A stretch of DNA of 64,000 nt, taken from Paracamarosporium sp. OC-R06-R3 (lineage: Eukaryota; Ascomycota; Dothideomycetes; Pleosporales; Didymosphaeriaceae). The notes beneath the pieces were generated by a model. That model was not told where the DNA came from. It was given only the letters and a program-made list of their open reading frames with translations, and did not search any database. Made by a program: the position numbers and the translations under genes. Each line of letters starts with the position of its first letter. The first letter of the stretch is position 1. The DNA lies in assembly GCA_019828545.1 (NCBI GenBank), contig JACVRA010000121.1, positions 280,666 through 344,665 on the forward strand. Reading direction: 5' to 3'. Positions 35,343-48,080 of this stretch are shown here, piece after piece.

Positions 35343-37413
35343 ATGGCACCTACCTTGACTCGCCTCCCTTACCACGACAACTATGCCGCCCACAATCAGC
35401 CGTACTCATCGCGGGCTCCCAAAGACTGTCGCTGCCGCGAGTGTCAGATGCCGGACTCTTCAAACCACTTAGCAATGGATCGAGTGCCATGTATGCTTAA
35501 GCAAGAATTCGCTCCAACGCGTAGGTCTGAATATCTCTCAGCACTGTTCTGACTGACGGCTGACAGCCAACCGCTTTAGTATTCTCGCAGAGCTCGAGCA
35601 GTCGTCAATGCAGACGAAGTGGGGGTTCGACCTCATGCCCCCCTCTTCCAAAACATGCAGACGCCGCGGTAAACGAGCCGGTAAGCACAATAAGCTCAAA
35701 GATGCTTCGCAGAACGACCGAAAGGCACGAAAGGCGCGAAAGAGCGAGGGTTCGAGTGGGCCGTGTAACAATACGGAAGCATTGAGCTTTAACTGTGGGT
35801 CGGCACACAGCGAGCCACGGAACAACACCACCAAATCAATAGATGCAGTACGGCACCATTGGTCACCACAATTCCTTCCCGATAAAAATGTGGAGCATCC
35901 AGATGCTGCAAATATAATTCTTCAGCCTGACGAGGAAATCGGGCAAAAGGACTCGCGCTTCTTCCCCTTGCCAGCTTTCCTCACGAGCTCCCCTCCTGCT
36001 GCACATCCAGTACTGACTCGAAACTCTTGGACAAAAACTTCACTCGCCGACGCGCCTACCATGTCTACACAGAAGGTCGTTGTATCAGCATGTCAGGCAC
36101 TTTCCAGTCAGAAGACCGACACTACTGCTCTTGAAGAGCCTCTGGCCACGCCCGCTCATACGCCACCCTCCTCTCCACCGGTTGCACAACCGTCTATTCT
36201 CACATCTCGGCAAACACCTGAGTCTCCTCAGGCCATGGCTTCGCCGTCTGCTCCACTCCCTATTACATCTCCTCACACGGCATCTCCTATGCTTACGACA
36301 ACACCCACGCCCAGGACTTCACCGATGTTTCTCCCATCTATCCTTGCCGACTTCGTGTCTCATCCTCCGCTAAAGAAACAAACATCACCTGTTTCCTCAG
36401 ACTCGATGGCTATCCCGGACATGCTACCTAAGCACGCTCACGGTTACGATAAAACGTCAGAGTCTACGCCTGTCACTGCGCCTGCTACAGTTGCGTATCC
36501 TGTTATGGGCCCATCGCAGCCACGCGCAAAGGTTCTCCCAACCCCTATCGGCCTAACGAGCATGGACGAGGCTCTGAGATGGTCATTCTTTACTAGTTAT
36601 ATGGGCCCTTATAGACCATCGTCCAGGGCGGCTTCTTCGACGAGTGTCGCAGAATTTCTCAAGATGGGCCACGCCAATCCTTGCTGGTGCTCAAATGCTC
36701 CACACAGTGTACCTTTATGGGAACTACCACAGGAGAAGTCAATGGAGACACGGTATACAAAATCAAAGGAGATGGTATCCGAGGCTCCCATAAGCTCGGA
36801 AGCATCTGGTAAAGGAAACTGTGAAGAGGCTCTAGCCAGTAATCCATGTAAGGAAAGCGAGACGCATGAAGACGGTGAAACCAATGGAGAAGAAAGTGTC
36901 GAGGTAGTGCCTACTTCTCGATGGTCGTCAAGTTCCGATTCTGAATTCGAATTTCAAGAAGTAACACCAAGTAATCTCAAAATTTTTGATGCCGGCAACG
37001 ACAACAAGAGCCTAGGAGACGATATATGGACAGTTGTTGACACGAGGGATGCCTGCCATAACCGGCCTCAGGTCCCATCCCCAACTTCACAAAATACCGC
37101 GGCAGAACCAGGAGAATCAGCTGTACCTGAGCTCGTGAGCTCGCCCAAAATGCCTACCCCATCAATGGAACCCTGGATTATCCCACCTTTCGATTTCGAA
37201 ACCGTTCGATCACGTCAAGAGCTACCAGAGACACCCACAGCGTCCGCATCCTCTTTGCTGCATGGCTCTTGGCCCTCTCCCCCTCGCACTCCGGTCCTTA
37301 CGCCCACGTTACCCTCAACACCACCTCCAACTTCAACCCACTCACCAAGACAAGCTGAACAGCTGAGCCCGACGGTTTCTTCCGTCGATCTCCTCAACGC
37401 CCCATCTAGCTAG
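35343..37413 (+). CDS. orphan Ser/Pro/Thr-rich protein
   Basis: Exon 1 (35343..35520) and exon 2 (35567..37413) join through GTAGGT and CAG, phase 1, to 674 aa; the join gives a smooth helix, FAPTPNRFSILAELEQSS, which supports the model. The N-terminus has a small Cys cluster (DCRCRECQ, then PCML). A basic stretch (KTCRRRGKRAGKHNKLK) could be a nuclear signal. The rest is low-complexity Ser/Pro/Thr with one folded-looking island near residues 400-450 (LRWSFFTSYMGPYRPSS, HANPCWCSNAPHSVPLWELP). There is an acidic region near 520 (SSSDSEFEFQEV). I recognise no family. Both exons stay open over a long distance with protein-like composition, so it is probably a real gene. Confidence 0.55.
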
Positions 37414-38494
37414 TATCATCCTGACGCTGTAGAGCAGAGTACAGCCAGCGCGAGCGCCGTCGAGTGGCCGACATTACAAGAAGCTGTCAACGTGAACAAG
37501 AGGCGCGCGCACATGGGTTATGGGACGGATGACGAGGAGCATAGGAGTTGGGATAGGGTCACTGATTGGTTTATTTGAACTTGCGGTACGCACTCGGATA
37601 TACGGTTGGGCGATTGAGAGCCTTTCTGCGGCTTTGCTGGTGTTAGATAGTTCTAGGAGCGCAACGCCTCCTGTACCGATACGTTAATACATGCTTTAAC
37701 CCGTGTTCTGGAGCAAGTGGCGTGCCGCCGTCGGATTCTGTGAGTCAGTATTGCGGCGTCGCAGCGTGAGTCCGGCGGGCGGCTACGTCCGGGGCGAAAG
37801 TGCGTTTCTTTCCGTGTTCGCGTGCTTGCGAGGGCCGGCCAACCCGTCGGCTTTGTGCTGCGCATATTGCTCGAGTTTAATCTAATCGTCCTGGCATGTA
37901 CAGGGTACAGACAGGATCGAATAAGGCGCATAGTTTACAAGAGTGTACATGCGGACTGGGTGCGACCGTGTGCGCAGTCTAGCACTGGCACTGGCAATGT
38001 CGATTCTGCGTGCAAGGGTAGAGATGTCTGCAGGAGGTTCTTTAATGCCATTTGCTAGTGATCAACTAGACGTGTCGAGATTAGAGTCTTGGAAGTCAGG
38101 ATGAGAGATGAAGGTAGAAGGTAAAGCGAATATGGAGGCAAGCCCCAGTTAAGCAGTTTCGAAAGTTTTTGGATGATGAAGTTTAGGTTATGCTTGTGCG
38201 TCAACTGTCTATTGGACAACGCCTTTCATGATATGCGCTGCCAATACCAATGCAACCGCGCCAGAATCTACGTCAACTGAGTCGCTCAACATCCAAAGAT
38301 GGACCCATGCTCGCGGAGGTAATACAAAAACAAAAACCGCTGCAGATAACCACACCAGTGATTTCCCTTGTGGAGGTCAATGGTAACAATACGCCCAGGC
38401 TCCTTCCTTTACATCATGTGACCCCAACCGCATATCCCGATGCGTAAAGCCGTCAAAATCCAACCCAGTGCGCGCCGTCAAAACCATTGCGTCG
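37414..38494. other. intergenic between convergent genes
   Basis: 1.08 kb with scattered short frames and no recognisable gene or repeat. Confidence 0.4.
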
Positions 38495-39436
38495 TCAAAG
38501 AAAATGAGAATAGTGTCCTGGAACGCGTAATCGGCACTTTTCGCAGTCGTCCCGGTACCCCATGCTAAAGCGTCCCATGCCCGTGAGCGCGCCGCTCCGC
38601 TTCCTACCGCGGGTGGGCGTGGCCGAGTGCGGCAGCATTTCCGTATCCATGCGGTCGGAGGTGTAATTCGTGGTTACACTGAGACGCGAGAGCTGGGACT
38701 GCGTCTGGGCGGTCGGGGTATCCGGGATGTCTTCGTCTTCTGAGATGGGCGACGGCATGCGTATGGTTCTGTCCTGGCTGCGTTGCCTCCGATGCGGTAT
38801 CTGTCCATTGCCGGGTGGAGGAGGCACAGCAAGGAAGCTGTTGCTCGTTGCCATTCCGCCTGCCAGACCACTGGTGGGGTATCCTAATCCATTCATGCCA
38901 CCGGTATTCTGGAATGAAGGGTAAATGGGCGTGGGGATGCGGTGCGATGAATCGGGTGCGTGCTTCGCCTGGTCACGATTGAAGAGGTCAAAATTCAGCT
39001 TTGCGGGCCGGAAGTTGGTAACGAAGGGCGAGTCTGGCGGTTGGCTGGTGACAGCATCGGGCTCATCCTCGTCCATCTGCATGGAGTAGTCTATATCGTG
39101 ATGCGGCGACATTATGATTTGAGGTTCTTCCAGTATTGAAGCGGGCGAGTCCGCCTCGCTGTGCTCGGATTCGGCGGGTGTCATGGCTTCGAGACCGGGC
39201 ATCATACGTGGCGGTGAGGCTTTGGAGACATAGTTAGAGAAGGCGTTTGTGCTGTGCGCATGCTTCTCTGCCCAGGGTAGATTTGCTCGAATGTCCCATG
39301 GTCGTGACTTCTGTTGCATGTCAGCTATATGGGCCGTCATGGTGTTCGAAACACGCACCTTGAGGTATCGCTCGTCCTCGGAATCCGAGTCGTCGTCCCG
39401 TCGCCGCTTGGTGTTCATGGTTTGGAATGCCAACAT
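38495..39436 (-). CDS. conserved fungal protein of unknown function
   Basis: The frame from ATG 39436 (or the second ATG at 39418, MNTKRRRDDD) stays open to 38495, 313 aa. A strong GTGCGT donor at 39358, a GCTGAC branch site and a CAG acceptor ending at 39311 define a 48-nt intron that is a multiple of three. Removing it joins RYLK to KSRPWDIRANLPWAEKH and gives 297 aa, which I prefer. The start is basic and acidic-Ser rich, suggesting a nuclear protein. The middle is disordered. The C-terminal block GRFSMGYRDDCEKCRLRVPG followed by HYSHF contains a CxxC pair and is the part most likely to be conserved. No function is assigned. Confidence 0.65.
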   Translation of the reverse strand: MLAFQTMNTKRRRDDDSDSEDERYLKVRVSNTMTAHIADMQQKSRPWDIRANLPWAEKHAHSTNAFSNYVSKASPPRMMPGLEAMTPAESEHSEADSPASILEEPQIIMSPHHDIDYSMQMDEDEPDAVTSQPPDSPFVTNFRPAKLNFDLFNRDQAKHAPDSSHRIPTPIYPSFQNTGGMNGLGYPTSGLAGGMATSNSFLAVPPPPGNGQIPHRRQRSQDRTIRMPSPISEDEDIPDTPTAQTQSQLSRLSVTTNYTSDRMDTEMLPHSATPTRGRKRSGALTGMGRFSMGYRDDCEKCRLRVPGHYSHFL

Positions 39437-40406
39437 GGAGTCAAGTGCAGGGTGGAGAGGGGTGTAGTGTCACGCGCGCACAGCACGGGTGAGGGCAGCC
39501 AGCGGTATCGATAAACAGCGAAGGACCGAGTGAAGTGGAAGCGCGGGCGCGTGTTTTGTAACAGGCCTGGATGGGTGCAGGTCAGGGGAAGTCGCCTTGG
39601 TGCAGCTGTTTCAGATGGCCGGTTGATGCACGAATGCAGCGGCGATTCGGCGGGCTGCAGCGCCACAGCGGGTACGCGGAAGGCGATGTCGTCGTTGGCT
39701 GCGTCCAGAGGGTCGAGGTCGTCGGGTTGGTGGCTGAGGAGGGCATCCATCTCTCAGCTCTCGCTTCACCTTCGCCGTCTGGTGTAGCGCAGCGAAATGA
39801 GCAGCCGATCACACGCGCGCGTTAGCTCTTAATGCGCGTGCTATAGTGTGTGTCTGGTGCATGATGGCGGGCCCTGGGGGGATTCGAGCGCGCCGGCACA
39901 GACGAGGACAAAGGACGACGAAGGCCGGGTCAGCGGGCGCCGGACGAGTGCCCTGGGAGCCTGAGGTGTCGGTCTGGTTGCAATGCAGGGCCTGTGACTG
40001 CTAATGGCTCTGCCCGGCCAAGGCGGTGAGACGGAAGCCCCACCGAGGCTCGAAATTATTTTGGCAGAGACATGACTGTCCGCAACGAGCATCGCAGAGC
40101 GCCTCTTTTAGACTTTTTGCCTGTCGCAGACCATCGCGAGCCCCGACGCCGGACGCATCCCTCTGTGAGTCTCTGCAAACCCCAGCGCCCTTCAGTCCAT
40201 CGCACACGCAGCGCCGTCTTACCCTCCAATTGCCCCGCAGCGCCATTACCCCTCCTGCCATTGGTACATAGGGCGCAGCAAACAACACTCCCTCTTTGAC
40301 CGCCACATCCCCTGTCGTCGCTTATGTCCGCTGTTGGTCAATTGCAATCCTTGTCTCACCACAGGCGCGTACTGACTTCAGTCATAAAGAACTTCCATCG
40401 CCCACC
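39437..40406. promoter_or_regulatory. divergent intergenic region with ARO4 leader
   Basis: 970 bp between divergent genes. The sequence TGACTTCAGTCA at 40373-40384, about 22 bp before the ARO4 start, holds two inverted bZIP half sites (TGACT and AGTCA) but is not a perfect Gcn4/CpcA site. An acceptor-like CACCACAG nearby could indicate a 5' UTR intron. Confidence 0.35.
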
Positions 40407-41648
<1,242 letters not shown>

Positions 41649-41950
41649 AGACTGAACAGCTTGCAAGAAGACACGTTTGGAGATACCGTAGCATCTGCAT
41701 TGTTCGATTTGGATGACAAAAGTTGGAGGGGCTAAAAGCACGAAAATCATGAACATGAATAATGGTAATGAGGACTGGTATATAAGCGGCTAGAATGGGT
41801 GCATGGCGTTGATCTGGGTATTCTGACACCTGCATACGTGTTCGGTAATTCACATCCCTACTTCAAGATTGACCAAAATGCCAGTGACACCCGGGCAATT
41901 GCTCCACGAAGTATCGTTAGTAGGACAAGTCCATCATCATCATCATCACA
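41649..41950. other. intergenic between convergent genes
   Basis: 302 bp containing a short CAT triplet run near 41932-41948. Nothing else is seen. Confidence 0.45.
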
Positions 41951-42907
41951 TCATCCTCCCAAGGCCTTCTTGAACAGCCCCGCAATTCTTTCGTGAACAC
42001 TTGCAACAGGATGATACCCATCCCAAAACACGTGCCTCTCAGGATCCGCACACAAACTCCTTGCCCCATCCCCATACGTACCCCTCAAACAGGCCGTCGG
42101 CGGATCAACATACTCCTTCTCCACGCCATATCTCCCAGGATTCGCCATCATGTCTGCAAAAAGACGCTGGACATCCACAACGCCCACATTCATATACGCC
42201 GACCACGCGGCCTGTATATTGGCCAGTCCTCGATCCAACGACGCAGCGTACTCGGTCCCGACGCGCGCATACGTAGCATCGTTGTACGTCGCCGGGAACG
42301 TCGACACGGGCGGGTAATTAGCGAGCAGCACGTGTCTTGCGCCCGCGAAGTAGAGCGCTTGCACGTCTTCGTTGATCACGCTGGCTACCTGGGCGCCCGT
42401 GACGTTTGTGTCGAAGAGCACGTCGTTTGCGCCAATGTAGTGCACGAAGAGGTCGCGTTTTCCTGGGCTGTCGCTGGAGAGAAAGTGGGATACTTGGTCG
42501 CGTGTCGAGGGCACGGGAATGCTGGAGTTGGGCCCCGTGTACCCTGCAACGAGGGAGTTGTCGGCTGTTGCGCCGCCGACTGCGTAGTCTACTAGGTCGG
42601 CGTTGAGGGCGTGGGCAAGGAGGATGGGCCAGACGGGGCCGTTGCTGGGGTGATGTTGGTTAGCATGTTTTAGGTGGTGATGGGATGGGGTCGAGAAAAC
42701 GAACGAGAAACTGTGGTTGTAGTATGCTGGGTCTGCGGGCCAGGTGTGGTTGCTTACGCCCCAGGCACCGGTGCCGTTATCGCTGTAGCTATCGCCGAAG
42801 ACAATCAATCGTTCATATTGGCTGGCGAGTCCTGCTCTTGCGCTGGTCGGCAAAGCATAGCTAAATGCTGCAAGACAGAAAAGTATTGGAAGTATCGAGA
42901 TCTTCAT
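41951..42907 (-). CDS. secreted GDSL/SGNH esterase
   Basis: Predicted extracellular esterase (CE16 or lipase type). Exons 42907..42705 and 42644..41951 give 298 aa. The 60-nt intron has a GTTCGT donor, a perfect GCTAAC branch site and a CCCAG acceptor; it is a multiple of three and stop-free, so a plain open-frame reading would wrongly include 20 extra residues. Splicing restores YYNHSFSNGPVWPILLA, the usual family motif. Signal peptide: residues 1-19 (ISILPILFCLAAFSYAL). Block I is VFGDSYSDNG with nucleophile Ser40. The oxyanion and catalytic blocks are YAVGGATADN, YIGANDV and FWDGYHPVASVH. Several N-x-S/T sites support secretion. The natural substrate is unknown; plant cell-wall acetyl esters are one possibility. 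Confidence 0.88.
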   Translation of the reverse strand: MKISILPILFCLAAFSYALPTSARAGLASQYERLIVFGDSYSDNGTGAWGVSNHTWPADPAYYNHSFSFVFSTPSHHHLKHANQHHPSNGPVWPILLAHALNADLVDYAVGGATADNSLVAGYTGPNSSIPVPSTRDQVSHFLSSDSPGKRDLFVHYIGANDVLFDTNVTGAQVASVINEDVQALYFAGARHVLLANYPPVSTFPATYNDATYARVGTEYAASLDRGLANIQAAWSAYMNVGVVDVQRLFADMMANPGRYGVEKEYVDPPTACLRGTYGDGARSLCADPERHVFWDGYHPVASVHERIAGLFKKALGG

Positions 42908-43570
42908 CTTAGAGATTGGGCGATACTGCGTTGCGAAGATGCACGTAAGAATATGAACCTTGTGGGAGCTCGGGGCGTTTGTATGCTTTGTTTTTGCTCA
43001 AGTAACCGAGGCTACATGCTATGTTGTTTGCGTTCGCCTACCAACACAGAGTACTTAGTGTTGATTATCACCTTAGTGGTACGTAGATGTTAGCTACTAT
43101 ATGGGTGCTATACATATGCTAACTCCGGTCCCGTCCGTGTATTGATAATGATGGAAACAGCAAAGTCACGCGCTCTCGATGACAAAAGGTGTAAGATGAG
43201 GCTTGATGAACTAAAATATTACGCAGTTGGCATAAAAAATTGGTCGAAGTGGATATACACATTGTCTGTATTAGATGATTCCTCGTCTTATAACATAGCT
43301 AATAAGGTTCATTCATACAGTACTGGATAAAGCTCCTCACATGCATCGACTGATTCTAGGCGTAGGTTGTTTGTAGTGAATCAATTACCGATTGGCTATC
43401 TATGGTGGAGGTAAACGATCGGTCAACACTGCGCTTACAATTACTCTGTTCGGCCGTTGCCCATTATCCATCTTGTCCTCGTCACAGACATACAGCATAT
43501 CATACAATATTTACCGTTCATGCCATCAATCTCTTTCCCTCCCCACCTTCCCCCATCACCCACCCACGCC
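42908..43570. other. intergenic, GDSL promoter and FMP30 3' flank
   Basis: AT-rich 663 bp with no supported gene. It should contain the promoter of the secreted esterase. Confidence 0.4.
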
Positions 43571-45132
43571 TCACTGCCCACTCTCAAACTCTTTACTCTC
43601 CCCGATATCAACAACACCAAAAACACCCTCCTCGTCAATCCCCTTCTCCTTAAGAGCTACTTTCAATTTCCGCGGCGGCTCCAAGACATCCTCCTCGGTC
43701 AAAACCCAAGTACCCCAGTGCATGCCCAGCGCCTTCTTACACTTCGTATCGACAAAAATGTTAACGCTATCCTCAGGATTCGCGTGCATAGGCGACATGA
43801 TCCAGCGCGGCTCATACGCACCAATGGGAATGAGGCCCAGGTCGAACGGCCCGCGATGTTGACCGATCTGCGCGAACGCAGGGCATACAGGGAGGTGAGC
43901 GTATTCGGGACCGTACCCGTCGTCGCCTTCGGGCGTGGACTCGGGAACAGCGCGGTACCCGGTATCTCCGGCGAAGTAGACGTTTGCGCCGCCGCTCTCG
44001 ACGCTCCAGCTTGCCCAGAGGGTCTTGCACTTGTCGAAGGGTCCTCGGGCGGAGACGTGCTGGCATGGCAAAGCTCCGATTACCGCTGTGATGTCCCCTT
44101 TCTTGCTGCTTGTTTCGCTCTCGCTTATGGAAACCGCATCGCCTTCTTTCGGCGCGCCTTGAGATCGCGCCTGGAGCTTTACATCTCTCGTATCCCACCA
44201 GTCCAGCTCGGTCACTTGTCCCTGCGGCACCCCACTCTTGATAAACCACTTCCGGTTGCCGAGCGGTGCGAAAAAGTGCGCCTGGGGGAACGCTTTGCTA
44301 ATCCGCTTGATCGTAGGGTAACTCAAGTGGTCGTAGTGGTTATGGCTGATGACCACGAGATCTACAGGAGGCAAGTCTTCGATCTCGCAAGGCGGAGGCG
44401 TATACCGCTTGAAAGACTTGTGATTGATAGGTGCGCAGCAGTCCTCGAAGACCGGGTCAAACAGGACGCGTAGACCAGATGGGAATTCAACGTAGTAGCA
44501 CGCATGTCCGAGCCACGTCGCTCTCAACTTGCCGCCTTCCCTGCCTTGTCTGAAACTCGGAGTTACCACGGGGACCGTCGGAGGTGTAGTGTCCGGTGTT
44601 CTTCCCTGGCCAGAGAATTTTCTCCTGCCCGGATGCGTCAGTAAAGGGCAGTCCGTTATCATGGTTGTATGCGGAGGAGACGAGCTTACCAGAAGAGCCT
44701 CAGGCCCATTTTCCACCCCGTAAAATCTCGAAAGCTGTCCCAGGGATTTACGAATCCCTTACCGCCTTTCAGGTGATGTGCTTTGTTGTCCGCATCTTCT
44801 GGCTTGGCTCCAACAGAGGTTGGATTGCTCACCACGGCGTACAAGCTCGCAGAGGCAAGGCCTGCTCCACCCACAGAGCTCATCTTGACCGTGAACGTGA
44901 ACTTGGGCGTCTGCCACCAGTTCTTCTTTGTCGACGGCGGAGATCGTGAAGTCTGCGCGGAAGAAGGCAGTCGCTTGGAAAGGCGGTGCGTATTCTTGCG
45001 TAGGGTATGATACAATTTTTCCTTCGCAGACCAAAAGGCTGTTGACGTATTCTCTACTCGCACAAAGGTAGAAACTCGTTGTCTCAATACATTCAACCTC
45101 GTTGAGCCGGCGATGAATAAGGACAAAGACAT
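43571..45132 (-). CDS. FMP30: NAPE-hydrolysing phospholipase D-like metallo-hydrolase (Fmp30-type)
   Basis: Metallo-beta-lactamase-fold enzyme; relatives cleave N-acylphosphatidylethanolamine, and yeast Fmp30 is a mitochondrial inner membrane protein. Exons 45132..44700 and 44634..43571 join at a Trp codon (RLFWRKFSGQGRTP), phase 2, to 498 aa. The first 85 residues are rich in Arg, Lys and Ser with few acidics, consistent with a mitochondrial presequence, followed by a short apolar stretch (GAGLASASLYAVV). Core motifs: TWLGHACYYVEF, the zinc site SHNHYDHLSY, GNRKWF, YFAGDTGY, the conserved PIGAYEPRWIMSPMHANPED, and MHWGTW. The start in exon 1 is the weakest point; an internal ATG (MSSVGGAG) would remove the presequence. 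Confidence 0.82.
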
Positions 45133-46718
45133 CTCCCGAGACGCATGCTTTCCAGGCCTACTATTTACAGCTCAAAGACGCCCTCAAGGTCAGGAGACGC
45201 TGCACAGCACACATCATTTTCTTCGGGCAAAGCGACGCAGAAAGGCCCAAACCGGCGCACAAAGTGGCCGTTAAATCTGCCGGTCTTTGCGGCTTTTGCC
45301 TGTGATTGGTCCATGACGACACCACGACATGAATGCAGATACGGAACCGAGGACTCTCTAACTCCGTACGCGGAAGTAGTGTATGCTCGCCGGCGTTCCG
45401 GACGAATTCGTTGCTCCGCTTTTGCTTGCACACACGGACATGGTTCGTCGGCTCGCTACGGTGCCCGTGGAAAGCGGAGATTCAACGAGTGCTGCTCGGA
45501 GATTCCTGTGCAGCCATGCATGTCACGCTCTTTCACAAACAGCACCAATGCACGAGATTTCTCAACACAGCTAACCATTTACGTGCAAGGTAACCGGGCG
45601 ATGCACAACCGCTCACCAGACAACCTTTTTTTCCATTTTTAATGCTGCTATCGAGATGCCCTGCTTTTGCGCAGGATGGAGTAAAAGCACGATTTCGATG
45701 TTCCTCCCAATTCCCTAATGTGCCGTCTGGTATAGAATTCATGAAAGCTCAAAGCCTTTTCCGCCCAAAAGAAAATAGAAGAAAGTGATGCTCCGTCATA
45801 ATCCGATGCCAATTAATTACAGCTCCATAATGAGGAAACGGAGGCGATGGAGGGGAATCAAGTCGTGAGCTCTTTAAAACCGCAAACTGGCTGTCTGCTG
45901 AAGGGAGGGTACGGCCAAAATCCATCGGACGGCGGATCCGGGGCGATCGACGCTCTGACCGTATCCGTGATCCTTCGACAGCCATACAAAATAAAACCAT
46001 TAACAAGTGCAGCAAACCCCCAAATGCCTATCTAGTGGCAAAGTGCAGCAGAACAGTCGTGTAAAGGGACGCTGCCAAATACCTCACGCCCAAAGCGTGG
46101 GTGGCAGCGATGAAAAACATCGTAGAAGGTCGAACCGAGTAAACGAAGGAAAGAAAAACGCCGTGGTTCCACAATTTCGCTGGACGTGCTCCTGATAACC
46201 CATGACACAACCCAATGTCTAAACGTAAAACAAGCAATGAAAAAACCGGTGCCGCGAAGGTTAAGCTAGGAAATCTATCATGCAAGATGATGGCAAGCCT
46301 TGTGTGTTCTCATCAGATCCGAAAGGCGCACAGTGCGTCTCAAATAGCGACAAGAAGAGAACGAATGGATGCCTTGGTAAGATGATGGTCCCGTGGTGGC
46401 GACAAAGGCCTCCATAGTAGAGGACAGCGATGTTGTCGTCGATTGACCAGGAAAGGTCCAAGGGGAGTCGAGTCCACGAAGTGAAGCGGATGCGAAGGAA
46501 TAACTTTTGAACAAAAAAAAAAAAAGTAAGATCGCTGAAATGAGGTAGAAAGTCAAGCAATATGTAAAGGTCGAAGAGCCGAGTCGTGAAACAATTTGGT
46601 GGTGATGACAGGGGCGAGGTAGGTCATCTAGGATGTAAACAGACCCGATCGTCCACTTGGAAGAGTACTCAACAGACATAGAAGCGGTTTAGGTTGGCCT
46701 ATTGAAGGCAGCTGGGTC
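45133..46718. other. intergenic region, FMP30 promoter and cyclin gene 3' flank
   Basis: About 1.6 kb. It holds an A13 run at 46511-46523 and CA/AT-rich patches. No frame shows a recognisable protein. The cyclin gene 3' UTR probably covers the right end. Confidence 0.4.
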
Positions 46719-48080
46719 CTAAACAGCGACAGCCTGAGGACCGAAGCCGGGCGCCATGAAGTAAGGCGGGTGTCTCTGAGCGCAGTACATGCAACCACAG
46801 TTGACGCCGTGGGCGTTCCAGGTAGGAGGCTGATATTGCGCCGTGTAAGCGGGCGGTCCATAATTGGATGGTTGCTGGGGCTGGTTTGGAGCTGTCTGAG
46901 ACAGTGGTGGGAAGCCAAACATGGTGCGACGGGAGTAACCTTCCGGGGCCCAAGTTCCCGTGGCACCGTAATACTCTGGGGTAGTGGGACCGGTGGTAGG
47001 AGCTGAAGCGGGGGAGTGTTCATTGGCCGCCCGCCAAGGGTCGTACTGTGAGTAGCCAGCGGCGCTGTTGAATGAAGGCTGCGCAGACTTAGGCGTGTAC
47101 TCATATGGCGGCGGGTTGTAGGCCTGCTGCATCGGAAGAGGCGGGAGCGGCTTGTTGATGGAACGTTGACGCTGCACCGAGGTATCAATGGGGCTGAGTT
47201 TGTTGGGACCGCTGGTGCGCTCAGCGGCGTGTTCCTCGTACGACTTCCAATGATTAGCCCAAGTGTTCCAGCCTTGGTGCTCCGACGGGTCGCGGTGCAG
47301 TTTGAACTCGATAGCCACGAGCCACTCCATCTCCAACTGGTTCAAGTCGGCAACGGGGATGCCGCTAACTTCGGACCAGGAGCGGTTGATGAAGGTGTTG
47401 TCGTCCAGAAACTTGCTTCCCAACACAAGCGCTATGGTAAGGAGGCGAAACAGATGGTTGTCGGTTTTGGGAAGGCCGGCTAGCATGGGCATTCTCGAAG
47501 AAAGGTAGAACATGCTCAAAATAATGGTTGCCGATGGCAATCTTGTCGCGCAGAGTACCTGATGGACCCATTTTCGGAAGGATGGTGGCATCATGCGGCC
47601 AGGCGTAATGACCTCCAGTGCCATCTCGCAGACAAAATCCGTCATAACGTCCATGTCGTAGTCTAGCTTCGCCGACACACCGCCAACGGGCTTTTCCTCC
47701 TTGGGCTGCTGTGCTGGGCGCTGGATGAGCTCCTGCGCGCGGTGTTGCTGCAAAGCAGCATCTCCCATCGAGTGTCTCATCGGTGGTAGGATGGTAGCGC
47801 CGTTGTGCTCGTAGAATGAGCTCGGCGGTGGAAGACTCGGCGGCGCGTTGCTCAGGTAGGTGCCTGCTTGTGGGTACATGGGAGGCATCGCGATGGAGAG
47901 CTGGTTGTAGCGGTCTGCAAAATCGTAGCCGTCGTCGTGTGATCGAATGCCCGGCTGGCCGCCGTAGGCAGGCTGCTGGTAGGGCATCCCTCCACAGCCC
48001 GAGTGGTAGCTGGGTACGAACTCGGGCGGCGTGAGTGGCAGGTGTCGAGGCAAGTTCTGCCGGGGGTAGAAGGACGGCAT
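46719..48080 (-). CDS. PCL/CLG1-like cyclin
   Basis: Cyclin-box protein probably partnering a Pho85-type kinase. Single coding exon of 453 aa from ATG 48080; the open frame upstream starts only at TTG and contains an acceptor-like TCTCGCAG, so a 5' UTR intron is possible. Residues 1-140 are Pro/Gln/Tyr-rich. The cyclin box spans about 145-265: MTDFVCEMALEVI, FRKWVHQVLCATRLPSATII, FYLSSRMPML, then LFRLLTIALVLGSKFLDDN and MEWLVAIEFKLHRD. The C-terminal 190 residues are a low-complexity Pro/Tyr/Gln tail ending with a small Cys motif (NCGCMYCAQRHPPYF). The layout is like yeast Clg1 rather than the short Pcl1/2. Which kinase and targets it serves is not visible. Confidence 0.8.
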   Translation of the reverse strand: MPSFYPRQNLPRHLPLTPPEFVPSYHSGCGGMPYQQPAYGGQPGIRSHDDGYDFADRYNQLSIAMPPMYPQAGTYLSNAPPSLPPPSSFYEHNGATILPPMRHSMGDAALQQHRAQELIQRPAQQPKEEKPVGGVSAKLDYDMDVMTDFVCEMALEVITPGRMMPPSFRKWVHQVLCATRLPSATIILSMFYLSSRMPMLAGLPKTDNHLFRLLTIALVLGSKFLDDNTFINRSWSEVSGIPVADLNQLEMEWLVAIEFKLHRDPSEHQGWNTWANHWKSYEEHAAERTSGPNKLSPIDTSVQRQRSINKPLPPLPMQQAYNPPPYEYTPKSAQPSFNSAAGYSQYDPWRAANEHSPASAPTTGPTTPEYYGATGTWAPEGYSRRTMFGFPPLSQTAPNQPQQPSNYGPPAYTAQYQPPTWNAHGVNCGCMYCAQRHPPYFMAPGFGPQAVAV

